DNA from: Pochonia chlamydosporia 170
Taxonomy: Eukaryota > Ascomycota > Sordariomycetes > Hypocreales > Clavicipitaceae
Direction of reading: 5' to 3'
Length of the DNA: 64,000 bases
NCBI RefSeq assembly: GCF_001653235.2
Contig: NC_035791.1
Span: forward strand, 620,001 to 684,000
This document shows positions 36,427-49,200 of this stretch, piece after piece (position 1 is the first letter of the stretch; each line of letters begins with the position of its first letter). The position numbers and the translations under genes are program-made. The notes under the pieces were generated by a model. It did no database searches and had not been told where the DNA came from. It saw only the letters and a program-made list of their open reading frames with translations.

Positions 36427-39371
36427 TTTGTGAGTTAGCTTGTCAAGCTGTCAAAATAGGCACATTTCACGGTTGCCGTGTCCTCGACTACAACAAGGAC
36501 CTGGCCGGAGAAGAAATACCCGAGTCTCCAGCATACGTCAGGGTTGTTGGTGTTCTGGCCTGGCTGCATGTCATCAACACCAGCAGCTGAGTGAGTCCAA
36601 CGGCGAGTAAAACTACCGAGTCAGCTTCCAGAGCCAGATTATTTATTACCTGACAACCTGGCTGCTGGCATTGTCGTCGCAGAACGTCACAGCTCCACTA
36701 CCACGCGAGATTGTCGACAGTTGGTTCATGGGACAAGATCACATCACCAATGTTTCTTTGTACACGTCCACACACCCGTGTTCTGTCCTCGGTACTCAGT
36801 ACTCCGTGCAGTTTGTTGAAAAGCCCCTAGCACCCTAACTACTGATGGCTGTGGTGCGCCCGCTACCCTTCTCGTCGGAGGAGATGCTCCTCATGTAGAG
36901 ATGGCACTAACGGTGGCGTAACGAACTGCCAATGATGTTGCCCGGTGGCAACTTCATCTGGGAGATCGACGTTGCGCCGGTAATCGATATGTAGCCGTCA
37001 TCCAATTTGACAGACTAACTACCTCGAAATATCACTTGGCTTACAATTTTGGCTTTTCAGGAGAGCCCAGCTGCTTGTGAAGTGGATTATCTTGATTCAT
37101 AACTCTACTTGGGATTAAATCGCCTCCAGGTTCTCGGCGCACGCTAGTCATCCACTTCAATATTGGCTTTGTGGATCACTAGCTGTTCTTAGTTAACGTG
37201 ACTTCTTTACACGAGGATTTGACCGTTGTAGTGGATGTTGATCGTTGCCTGCTTTTAGTTTGTGCCTTGCTGATGTCTAGGCTGCTTCTTGGTTTTTGTT
37301 AGTATGTCGTGTGATGGTGAATAGCATCTGATGCTCTTTGTCGTGGTGGTGCTTGAATCTTGGGTCTAGGTTATGCTTGGCATTCTTATATGGGGGGTTG
37401 GATTAGTCGAATGGAACACGACAGTTTGACTGCAAGCAGGTAATTAGAGAAGTATTTCAAAACGACATCATGAATACAATTCAGCAAAGTGGAAGTACCC
37501 AAGAAGCATAGCTAGAGGCAGCTTGGAACATTTCTCATTCTTTGCTCGATGGCGCACAGCATTCATCAACTAGGCAACCACAGGACCAATGCAAACAGCA
37601 AAGCAGCTTCGTGCCAAATGAACTCTGTGAACCACCTGATCAGTACGAAGTGGTGCATCGGGGACGAGTGATAGCCTCATCCAGTCGAATTTGCTACCCT
37701 CTTCTAAAGTGTATGTCAACATACTCAACCGTTGTACAATAAGAGGTGTGATACATTCTCGTAGTGTTCAGCGCAGTGTTTTTCATAATACTAGCATCTA
37801 GTCCTCTACATGTAGTTATTGCGTTCTCATTGCCTGGTTTCATGTTATATTGCAAAGAGCAAGCCTTGTTAAACATCCCATTTAGTTCTGTAGCCTGAAC
37901 TTACACATTGTCTCTACGGCCATGACGTTCTTGTCCCTTGTCCCATGACTTAGACTTGAAGCGGAAGGTCTCGATTTGGGTTGTTTAGCTCACATGAGGT
38001 AGATTCAACTGGATCTTGGCACCGTGCACTTACTTTGGAGGAGTCTGTCCCCGTTGCCAAGAATGTTGGTATCTGAGGAACTAGTAATACATGTGGATGC
38101 GTGCATGATGGGGTTGTCAATTTGTTACAAAGTCTTTAACTGACGAGAATATTTAGGAGCTAGAGCTTCTCCTGCTGACTACTTTGATCTGAAGAAACAC
38201 CATGCCACATCCAGTTTAACTTGCCACAGGAGACAGTACTGGAATAATCTACGAAGCTTGGATGTACCTCCTGGACTCGCTCGAAATTGTACTCGCTGCC
38301 CATTTGATTTCTCATAGTTACGGTCATCTGGACAGGATGGCCGCAAGATATAGCTCGTATTATTGACAAAAGCTGCGAGAACACAAACTAGGACCGTAAA
38401 TCAAGGAAAGAAATCACATCGGATCTCCCCAACCATCTTAACCATCAACACCCATAGAATGCGCTCGGCGCAGTCAGCCTCGTACAAGAGTCATCTCACG
38501 ATTGTCAACACGGCACTTAACCCCGAATACAAGGCACCAGCAAGAGCAACATTCATCCCATGTATAAACACCAACTCAAAATCCGGTTCTACGCAACACA
38601 TACACCACTTGACATGCTGCGCCTTGAGCTGACGCACCCGTCCGTTCCGGCATTCAATCTTCGCCCCGTATTGATATCAATACAGTCGCCACCACACCCA
38701 CGTCTACCGAAGACACATCTTCATGAATAAACACCATCACAAGCAATAATATTTCCCTGCATAAGCACGATATGCCGGTTGGCGCCTGTTCCCGTGAATG
38801 GTCGGGTAGGTGTTGCAGCGGGATCCACAGGTGTGTCTGGTGATCGTGTAGTGTGGGCGCCAGGACGGGTACGGACAGAACCGTAGGACGAAGTGGGATG
38901 TGTGCTCCGTTCGGGGTTAGTGGTGATGGCTTGAAAGCAGGTTTTGAGTTGGGGAAATGGGAGGGAGTTCAGGGTAGGACTCGAGGTTGTGGTGAGCATC
39001 GTGAACCAATGGGGGAATTTTTGGTGGCTGCCAATCATGGGTGGTGGAATGTGTGAAATGGGCTCGTTTTGGAAAATGGTTTTTGGGGGTTGCTATTGGT
39101 GAGGAGGGTTGGAGATTGGGAATGAGGGGATTTGGGGTTTCTTCCTTTCATGTCGGGTTGAGATGTTGATGATGGTGATGTGGGTGAATTTGGCTGGTGA
39201 GATTAAGGATCGCGATAGATTGGCCTTATGGAGATGGATAGATGGAATAGATGGATAGTGAGGATGCTGGTGGTGCCGGGTTATGCGCTCTGGATGTGCC
39301 ACGTCACAAAGGTTCGTTGGCCTGGCCTGATGCGTTGAAGCATGGCTATAAACAAGGAGATAAGATGTCCG

Positions 39372-41154
39372 CTATTCCATCTTGTTAAATAGAACCTTGA
39401 CCTCCTTCAAGCCTGGCCTGGCTTGGTCCCAAGTCACCTCTAGTCCTGACGCCTGTCCATCGGCCCCAAAACTGAATTTGGCTGCCACCGCGTCTCCCAG
39501 TTCTCGAGGCGCTTTCGAACTGCCGAGATACATGATCCAGTAATCGCCCGAGACGTGTCGCAGCACAAAGTCGAAAGGCATAATCATGTCTCCGCGATCG
39601 CCGACGAGGACTGTGGAGCTGGCGTCTTCTGGGTCGACTGCTTCCTTGATCTGGAGTGTGCCGTATCCTGCGTCGACATAGGTCCCGACAAGGCTACTAG
39701 GCTTTTTGCTTGGCGGGAGAGTTGGCGACGGTAGGTTGGGGTACAAAATTTCTGCGGCGTGGTCGAGCTTGTATCGATGGTCTTCCACTTGCTTCTTCAG
39801 TCTACAACTTTGTTAGTTTGCCCTGCAGATTGGATCCCTCTCCTCAGAGTTAGGCCGCCAACATACCCGCTTGAAAGATCGACGCGCTGGTCCGCAGGAA
39901 TCTTGAGTTTATCCTCGATCAACTTTCGTATGACAAGAGCCTCGACCGAGTTCGAAGAGCCGGCGGTATTACCGAACATCGCCACGGCATATTGCAAATC
40001 TGGAAGCCAGTAAACGTCGGTCCCGAAGGCCCCAGTTCCTCCATTGTGCGAGTACACGACCTGGCCGTGTAGGACAGTACGTCCCCAACCCAGACCATAT
40101 AACTCTACATCATTGCCCCTCGATGGTTCGGTCTCTTCTACCATCCGCGGTTTTCGAATCTCGGCATGAGTGCTGTTGGAAAAAGGCCCGGTTTGATACA
40201 AGAGACACTTTAGCCATTTTGAATAATCCAATACGTTGGAGACGATTCCGCCCGCGCCACTGGATTCTCGAACGGTGTCAGAGACGGGGCTGTATTCCTT
40301 AGTCTTTGGATCCCACACATAGCCATGCGCGAGCGGCTCGCCTCTATCTTCCGCCTCTTGTCGGTCTAGGTACGTAGATGTCATGCCCAGCGGCCCCCAA
40401 ATGACGTCTCGTAAAGCGTCTTTCAGTCCCTCGCCAGTGACGGTCTCAATCACATGCGCAAGGGTAATGTACATGAGGTTGCAGTACTGCCAAATCACAC
40501 GAGGCGGAGCAGTAGGGGGTAAATTTCGAAGATTTCGAACAATGTCCTGGTTCGACACACGTTTTCCATCTCTAAGACGAGCCCATGACAGGTCGTGACG
40601 AGGCATGCCTGTGCGATGACTAGCGGCGTCTTCCAACGTTATGTGGTTGGTAGACCACTCATCTTGAAGCACAAAGTCATCGCGGATGATGGAAGAAATT
40701 GGCGTGGACCAGCCGCCTTCGAGAACATGGTAGGATCCGTTTGAGATCAAATGAGCCAGCGTGGCATCGACAAACGCTTTGGTTGTTGAGCCTCCATGCC
40801 ATAGTGTCTCCGGAGTTGCTGGCGTATCCGGAAGAATTGCGAATCCGTAGCCCTGAAAAAAAGTTGGCATTCAAATAACGTTGAAGCAGTTGGCGGCCAT
40901 CAACACACCATTGCATGTACCTCTTGGCCATCGATAACGGCGATTGACACTCCTGGTACCTTCCACTCTTCCAGCAGATCGGTGATGTATTCCCCAAATT
41001 CATCTGTAAATGGGTTACCGGGCGTTGAATGATCCCTGGCAGCAGCACCAGCACCAACAATTGGTTGCTGAAATCGTGAAGCAATTGAAATTGGGCATTG
41101 TATCGCCAGCAATAGCGCTGCTGCTGGTAAGCCGAGACGCCTAATCCGTGCCAT
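39372..41154 (-). CDS. Secreted beta-lactamase-fold serine hydrolase
   Basis: Three exons, about 41154-40909, 40852-39867 and 39801-39372, encode 553 residues. Introns of 56 and 65 nt have donors GTGTGT and GTATGT and acceptors CAG and TAG; the second has an ACTAAC branch site. Junctions read EVHAMGYGFA and DLSSGLKKQVED. The ATG at 41154 opens a signal peptide (MARIRRLGLPAAALLLAIQC, ending near IAS, residue about 26). The serine beta-lactamase/penicillin-binding-protein triad motifs are present: SxxK as S104-T-T-K107, YxN as Y205-C-N207, and HNGGTG near residue 351 in place of KTG. Fungal members are esterases, peptidases or transacylases rather than antibiotic resistance enzymes; the substrate is unknown. 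It is divergent from the NRPS, so a role in processing or resistance to its product is possible but only inferred. Confidence 0.85.
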
Positions 41155-42946
41155 TGTAGGCGAGTAGGAGAACAAAGTTGAAGGAAAGGACAAAGCGCTG
41201 TGTGAACAATCGAAGTTGCCGTCTTGCACCTTAAGCCCCTCTTGTTGCTTGAACTGTGTTCGGCTTATCCCTAGTTGAACCAAGACTTTGCGTCATGGGC
41301 CGCGTATCAAGAGCTGTTGGACGGGTGGTGGCGGGTACAGCTTCCTGTCAATTTCGTCTCTGCGTATTTTCGTTGAATAAGGTAGAATACAAAGGAAGAG
41401 ATCTGCAGCTGAAAGCCGTCGACTACGATCCCGTGCGCCAATTTCAATGTCGTAGATGTCGTACCTGTGAAACGTGACACCCCGCAGAAGAAGACGTTGG
41501 TTGGGAATCGGGATGTGGGAAGGAAGGTGCGGCTGATTATCTCGATTCTCGACTTCCTCCACACAATCCTGGGCTCCAGATTGTAGGACATGTTTTTTCG
41601 TCGCAACAAAACAACTCTACTTTCAACGCCTTTCGTCAATGACTAAGAAATCAATGGCACTGCTAATAGCTGCACGATGGTCCTTCTAGATCTTGAATAC
41701 AGACTGAAATTATCCACGAGCGCCAGCATCCGCTTCGCACCGGGTTGGGATGGCAGAGAGAGACCCATCTCCAACCTCCCTCTCCAGAGGCACACCACAT
41801 CTTGTCCAGCAGATATGACGGGCAGAAACATCACCAGAGCGAAAATAACTTCTAATACCACATGGGGCCTGCAGCCTTTGCCCGTGGCCCGACTGACTTG
41901 ACATCCTCTGGATGATGGTGTTCAGATTGGTCTCGTCCGTCATGAACATCACAAACAAGTACAGCATGTACCCCTGCCATCAATTGCGTAAATATCCGAC
42001 ATATGCCTCCAGTCAAGGTAAAGTGGAAGCAATACGCTTCCAGCATCTGCATCCTGCGACTCTGACAGGCGGAGCCACATTGGTCAGACGGCCCTGCTTA
42101 CCTTGCGATGCTTTCGGTCATGTCGGCACGAGATTGCCGTCACTTCTGACTCTTACAGCATCTTATGGATAGTATCATGCCAACATAGCGCCATTACATT
42201 CTACGGGCGGTATTTAATGAAAGCAAAACTTCTCCAATGATGGAACACAGCTGGCGAATGGCAACACTTACACTACGCAACAGATGTATTTCGCAACTTC
42301 GAGGTCAGACCAAGTTGCAGGCTATTTGATATTGGATCTCATGCTGTTGCCACTCCTTGTTCAACTTGGAATCCCATTATTTGGGTGGAGACGGCTGTGC
42401 GCCTGTCAGCTTTTCCACGTTCGCCTGCCTTTCGTGGTAAGGTATTGATTTGCCTCTTCATACACAAGTATTAGACTAGGACGTTTCCACAAAAGTTGAC
42501 AAGGTTAGTTGAAATTTGTATGCAAACGCCCGTTGTGGCCGAAACTAACTCGACTGTTGTGCAGGCTCGAAAAGGAGTCTTGAAGCGACCACAATGTCAG
42601 ATCGCCCGATCAAATACGTTGCGAGGACTGTTTTACACTGCAGTCTCAAGAGCTAGAGCACTATAGACAAAAGTGGTTGTGAGTGCATACAAGCTCATTT
42701 GGAGTAATGGCATAGTCTCACAATATTGTTTTTGTCTGGCTCACCAAAAGTAAGCCCACAGTTGTGGCTTCATGACAGGAATGCAAATCATCAACATGGT
42801 GCACATCCCTGGCAAGATTGGCCGTCTCCCTTTGCTTCTATGGTTGATAGGAGCCCTGATTTTCGCAACATGGGCAATGTAACTACTTCCTGCGTTGTCT
42901 CCGCCAACCTGGTGGCCATGGTGTGTAAGCTTACTCGAGACTCATC
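41155..42946. promoter_or_regulatory. Intergenic upstream of hydrolase and NRPS
   Basis: Most of the 2-kb spacer between the divergent hydrolase (starts 41154, -) and the NRPS (starts 43220, +). Both promoters must lie here or in the next 270 bp. Several short hydrophobic minus-strand frames at 41643-41967 look superficially like membrane-protein fragments but have no ATG-to-stop structure with usable splice sites. No gene called. Confidence 0.45.
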
Positions 42947-43135
42947 GTGCGAACGACCTATGGACCACTGGGATCATATAGCGTGGGACTAGGTACTCAT
43001 GGCTCCTTGCAATATCGATTTTCCATGCGACCTGAGGATAATGATCTTGTCTCGGCTAGCATTGGCACGAGGGCGTGGCTGTCACTCGCCGGGATGCTGA
43101 TTCAACAGTCGAGGTTGTCCGATGCTCTATATTAG
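42947..43135 (+). pseudogene. Possible decayed NRPS adenylation-domain fragment
   Basis: This frame reads TTYGPLGSY..., then RFSMRPEDNDL, then SIGTRAWLSLAG and RLSDA before a stop. The order and spacing match the A5-A6 stretch of fungal adenylation domains, where a TYGPxE motif is followed by an RFWVVDPxDxxRL-type segment and IGxxGELxxxGxxL. The key TE after TYGP is lost and several glycines are changed, so it cannot be functional. It lies 85 bp before the NRPS ATG and in the right orientation to be the missing upstream part of the truncated first adenylation domain. The resemblance is short and was judged by eye; chance similarity is the alternative. Confidence 0.35.
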
Positions 43136-43151
43136 TCCGTTTGCACCCCTC

Positions 43152-43160
43152 GATATAATG
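43152..43160 (+). promoter_or_regulatory. TATA-like element before the NRPS
   Basis: GATATAATG lies about 60 bp upstream of the NRPS start codon, in an otherwise mixed-composition leader. Position and sequence are compatible with a TATA box; no other evidence. Confidence 0.25.
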
Positions 43161-43219
43161 GGCACCGTTAGTCTTTTGTAGATTCAGTCACACTTAGGGC
43201 TCTGACAATCACAGTGGCC

Positions 43220-46200
43220 ATGGCGCCTGGGAAGATTGAAGAGGAGCGCACCGGCTTCGATCACTGGCGAAACAAAGCTGATGACTTATCGGGTAATTTG
43301 AATGCAAGCTTGGAGGAATGGCGACTCGAATCGGAACGGATAATTCTTCAACAAGCACTCATCAAAGATGCAAAGATTGTGCGGCTAGACCATTCGGGCA
43401 CTGACACAATATGGGTTGCCTTCATATCTCTCACCGATTCAGTCTCAGATAATCGGGAAACGGCAGTGTACACAGCACGAAAGGCATTGATGAAAGGTCG
43501 AAAATCTACCGGTAAAAAAAGTTTGCCAGTGCCTAAAAAATGGGCTGTTGTTGCAAACGTGTCTTCGATATCAACCAAGTCAATCGACGAGGAATCACTT
43601 GGAAGAATAATGACCGGATGCCCCGATGGTGATACGTTGGCGGCTCTGAAGCAAAATATTCGACATGCTTTGAAGAGAAAGGAGTTTGCTGGGGAAAATT
43701 TCGATTCAGAAGACTCCCATACCATCCCAATGGAAGAAGCTATGAAGTTGTTGTGGTGCCATGTACTAAGAGTCAGAGCTGAGTCAATTCAAAGCCATGA
43801 TACCTTTATGAGGCATGGCGGTGATTCAATAACAGCAATAGAACTTGCAACAACAGCCCGAGAATGTAACATCGGCATCGATGTTCCGACAATAATCCAG
43901 CATCCACGACTTCGCACCATGGCAGCAGCGGCGTGCTTGATAGAGCAGGAAGTAGTTGGGACCCCGGAGCCGTTTTCTCTGTTATCACCAATTGAACTTC
44001 CTGGAGTTTTGGAGACGGCCTACGAACAATGCGAAATGCTTAGAGACGAAACCATAGAAGACGCCTACCCTTGCAGCCCACTACAAGAAGGTCTCATGGG
44101 CTTGGCTATTAGGCAGCCTGGCTCATACATCACGCGCCGGTCGCAGCCGCTACCCCCGGATATAAACGTCAATCGATTCAAGGCGGCTTGGGAAAGAACC
44201 ATTAGCCAGTGTTCAAATCTTCGCACGAGGATTATAATGTGCAGAGTGGGAGCTGTCCAGATTGTCTGGGAAAACGACATATCTTGGGATGATCTCTCTC
44301 TTTCCCCACAATCGAGCACCGGACAGGACCTTCATGTGGCATATGGAACGAGGCTCAACCGCTACAGCATCTCTAGAGATCCTACTAGTGGTAGGTTTCA
44401 CTTCATATGGGTAATGCATCACTCCATTTTCGACGGATGGACAGTTCGCGCGATTCTCGAGCTGCTATATCAGCAATACTATCATTTGGAAGCTCCTCCA
44501 ATCACACCAGCACCGTACTCTGGGTATATCAGATACATCAAATCTAGCAAAATTACGTCTTCCATCGAATACTGGAGGAGTCAATTATCTGGTGCCAAAA
44601 GAGCAACATTTCCACCAAATGCCTCCTCGGACCGTCATAAGGAAGGAATAGCCGGCCATTACAAGCATGAAATATCTCTGCCAGGCATGAAACAAGAATC
44701 GATGACAATGGCCACGGTCCTACGGACAACCTGGGCAATTTTACTGAGCAGATATTGTGACACCAACGATATCTGCTTTGGAACTACGGTATCCGGTCGT
44801 CAAGCCCCCGTTGCCAGCCTGGATAGAATGCTTGGGCCGGTAATTGCGACAGTACCTGTGAGAATTCGCATTGAACCGCCCCAACCGATATCACAGATTC
44901 TTTTGACTGTACAGAACCAAGCAGTTGAGATGGTTAAACACGAACACTTTGGACTACAAAATATTGCCAAACTAAACCCTGACGCTAAGGACGCCTGCGA
45001 CTTTTCTAGCTTGTTCTTGATTCAGCCGGCTATCGACTTAACTCCTCGAAATGCAAATGACGGACAAATTCTTGCGTTTGGCAACCTGGCTGAGGAGGCA
45101 ATGCAGAGTTTCTTCAACTATCCGTTGTTGGTGCAGGCGCAAATATCCAGAAGCAACGACATCGAGCTGATAATGACCTACGACTCGGGGCTGTTACAAG
45201 AATTCCAAATCCAGGCGTTGTGCCATCAGTTTGACTGCGTTCTTCAACAACTGGCACGGTCAACTGCCTCAGATACGGTTGGCTCTGTATCCGTGGCCGG
45301 GGATTGGGATCTCCAACAAGCCATAAGGTGGAATGGCACTAAACAAGTAAAACTACTTGATGGTTACCCAGGTTTTGTACACGAATTTATATCGGACCGA
45401 GCTTTAAAGCAACCGGATTGCGAGGCAATCTACACATCCGCAGGATCCCTGACCTATCACCAATTGGAAGTTCAATCCACGAAATTTGCCAAGCTCTTAC
45501 AGCTGAATGGGGTCAAGCAAGGCATGATAGTCCCAATATGTCTCGAAAAGTCTATCTGGGCTGTGGTTGCCATGTTGGGTATCTTGAAAGCTGGTGGTGC
45601 TTTTCTCCCTTTGGATCCATCGCATCCCAAAGCTAGGAGACAAGGACTGATCGACCAAGTCAACGCCCAGCATTTGATTGTGTCACCGTTAGACTATGCT
45701 GCTAACAAGGACATGGCGAAGAATGTTTTACAGATTCATGAGAACTTTGATACGCCTATTTCATCCCCTAAATCCAGCAACTACGCCACCAACCTAACCT
45801 CAAACAACCCCATATACGTCCTGTTTACATCTGGGTCTACCGGTACACCGAAAGGCGTGTTGGTAGAACACGGAGCAGCCACAAAGAGTATATTGCAACA
45901 GATACTTAGTTTTGGATTTGGGAAGCACACCAGAACGATCCAATTTGCGGCATTTACATTTGATGTAGCCTTAATTGACATTTTTGGAACCCTGGTAGCT
46001 GGCGGCACTCTCTGCATTCCCAACTCAGAGGAGCGACTATACAACACGGATTCATACATCGAGGAAGCTTGTGTCAACACTGCTTTTCTAAGTCCATCTT
46101 TCTTGCAGACTTTGAATCCCGAGAAGGTGCCCAGTCTGAAGGTAGTCGTTCTTGGAGGCGAGGCCGCCACGCCAGACCTGGTACGAAGGTGGAACAAACA

Positions 46201-49200
46201 TGTAAGGTTGATAAATACGTATGGCCTCACAGAATCTTGCATTTGGAACACCATTCACGAATTTGGATCTGGAGATGAATCCCCACGAAACATTGGCCGC
46301 AGTTTTAACAGCAACTGTTGGATCGTGGATCATCATAATAATGATCGACTGGCACCAATTGGATGTGAGGGCGAGCTTGTTCTGCACGGTCCTTGTCTTG
46401 CACGAGGGTATGTGAACGATAAACTATTGACTGATAGCGTATTCAAGCAATCGTTCCAATGGCTTCCAACGAACATTTCTACGGGTGGAAAACACTGGAG
46501 GTTCTTAAAAACTGGCGACCTCGCGAGATATGCACCAAATGGTGACATCGAGCTTATTGGAAGAAGAGACACACAAGTCAAGTTAAGGGGCAGGCGAATC
46601 GAACTTCACGAAATCGAGTCGGTGATCAAATCAGTCCAGTCCGAGTTTACGCATGTTGCTGTGGATCTCGTCCATCTACGAGAACGGGATCACCTCGTTG
46701 CATTTATTTGTTCGAAGCCACAGATTAATGTAGACACCTCAGAGCACGCGACTGCGTTGGATGGTTCTGTTGATGTCTTGACCGCCGAAGACACCATGCC
46801 AGCAGGTCTCGCAGAGAAGCTGGGCGACCTGCTTCCAACCTACATGACTCCCTCATTCATTTTACCTATCAAATTCATGCCATTCACAACATCTTTGAAG
46901 CTAGATAGAAAGAAGCTGAGAGCTTACGCACAAAGACTTCCACCTGAGAAGCTTGGAGAGTTTACTGCAGAGGAGAGCGAAAAGGCACCACCGATAACTG
47001 ATATGGAGCACCAACTTCGTGATTTGTGGGCAGATGTTCTACAAATTAAAGCGGATGACATTGGTCGAAGGGACAGCTTCATGAAAATCGGAGGAGACTC
47101 CATTTCAGCTATTTCACTGACCTCACTTGCTCGAGAACAAGGAATCAAGCTTTCGGCTGCACGTATATTCGAGATGCCACGACTTTCCGAGATGGCACTG
47201 GCGGCCGTACGAACAGATTGCTCCACGACGACAATAACAACAAAGCAATTCAGTATGATTCCGACAAAAATGTTAAACACCTTTCTAACGACGGTGCGCG
47301 AAAAGTGTGATTTGCAACATAGTCAAGAAATTGAGGATGCTTTTCCGTGCACACCACTCCAGGAAGGGTTGATGGGACTATCCATCAAGGATCCTGGCTC
47401 ATATCTAACAAGACGAGTAATTCGACTTCCGGAGCATGTTTCAATTGCCAAGTTTCGTCTTGCATGGGACAAAACCGTAATACAATGTGCCAATTTAAGA
47501 ACCCGCATAGTATCGCATGATGGAAAGACTTTCCAAGTCATCGTCAAAGATGACATATCGTGGCAGCACACAGCAATATCTGGCGATCCATCAACAGCTC
47601 TGAAGAACGTTGAAATAGGTTACGGAAGCAGGCTATGCTACTACGAATTGATTGAGGGAGACGGAGGGGCAGCGTATTTCGCACTTTGTTTACAGCATGC
47701 CATTTACGATGGATGGGCTATAAGAATTGTGCTGGATGTATTACAACAAGCGTATGATGGAGGCCCTCCGCTTATACTGCATCCATATTCATCATTTGTC
47801 GAACGCATACATGCTACGGACAGGAGCTCTGCTCAAGCATACTGGCTAGAACAACTAGCTGGCGCAAAAGGAGCAAATTTCCCGGAACCTCCGACTTCTG
47901 GCAAGGTGGCCGAACGGAAAATGCCTGCCATGGACCATTCAAAAAGTTACTTCTCGATGTCACTACTGAAAGGTTCCCAATTTACGACAGCGACGGTCCT
48001 TCGGGCTGCTTGGGCCATCGTTCTCGCAGAGTACTGTGACACAGCTGACATTTGCTTTGGAGCGACGGTATCCGGCAGACAAGCCTCGGCTCCTGGGATA
48101 GAACTAATGGCCGGGCCAACTATAGCAACAGTGCCCGTGAGGATAAAGCTTGATAAAGAGTTAACCGTGTCTTCGTTCTTATTAGCCGTTCAGAATCAAG
48201 CCTCAGAGATGGTCGTGTACGAGCAGTTCGGAATGCGAAACATTTCACGGTTGAGTGAAGACATTCGCGAGACATGCAACTTCACAAGTCTTTTAGTTAT
48301 TCAGCCGCATAATAAGTCTGGATCGACGAGCGACAGACCTGCTCTGCTACCACTGGGCACGGTAGTGGACGAAGCTGCTAATATGTTTGCAAAATATCCC
48401 CTTGTGGTGCAGGTTGGCTTGACGGGATCCGACACCGTCGAGCTCGCGATTAGTTACGATAGTGCGATACTGACCGCAGAAGAGGTTGTGGCACTTTCGC
48501 ATCAAATTGGACATGTCGCCTTGCAACTGGTTCATCAACAAGACCAGCGGCTCGCCTCGGTTTCTGTGGCTGGATCGTGGGACCTGCGCCAGATTCAGAA
48601 ATGGAACAATGAGCTTCAGTTGAGAAATGATGAAGCCTGCGTTCTTGATTTGATATCTATGAGAGTTGAACAAACTCCATACAAGGAGGCGATTTATTCA
48701 ACGAACAGCTGTTTATCTTACTCCGAACTAGATCGCCAAGCTACAAAGTTTGCCTTCTACCTCGCTCAAATAGGTGTCCGACGGGGAAGCATTATTCCAA
48801 TTTGCTTTGAAAAGTCCATTTGGGCAGTCATTGCGATTCTGGGGATTCTCAAAGTTGGCGGAGTCTATGTTCCCTTGGACGCTGCAAGTCCCATCGGTCG
48901 GCGCAAAGGTTTGGTAGAACAAGTGGACGCAGCGATTATTGTTGTCTCACCGTTACAAGAGATATCATGCAAGGGTCTAGCAAACAGGATAGTTGTAATA
49001 TCTGGAGAATTTTTACGCCAAGTTCCTGAGCAGGAAACGATTGTCCGCCATGATCTATCACCGTCTGATCCAGCTTACATCTTCTTCACATCTGGGACAA
49101 CGGGCAAACCGAAAGGTATCGTCGTTCATCACAGGGCACTGTCTTGCAGTATAAAAGCCCACTCAATCAGATACGGAATTTCCAACCGTACACGACTATT

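Larger units (their letters stand above)
29403..39371. other. Ten-kilobase gene-free interval with short repeats
   Basis: Nothing here could be supported as a gene. Open frames are short, mostly start on non-ATG codons, and show no domain, signal peptide or coherent splice partner; the 324-codon minus-strand frame at 29191-30165 is a readthrough of the kinase 5' region. About 29403-29960 is probably the kinase 5' UTR and promoter and includes five CTG triplets near 29594. From about 30.2 to 36.8 kb there are scattered heptamer tracts (TCCGTAC/GTAYGGA words at 30215-30228, 34489-34495, 35361-35416, 36406-36426 and 36789-36809) and other short-word expansions. About 37.0-38.6 kb is AT-richer. 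Confidence 0.5.

Noticed and set aside
41643..41967. Hydrophobic minus-strand fragments suggestive of a membrane protein
   Set aside because: Three short frames that cannot be joined by convincing splice sites, and none starts a recognisable family.
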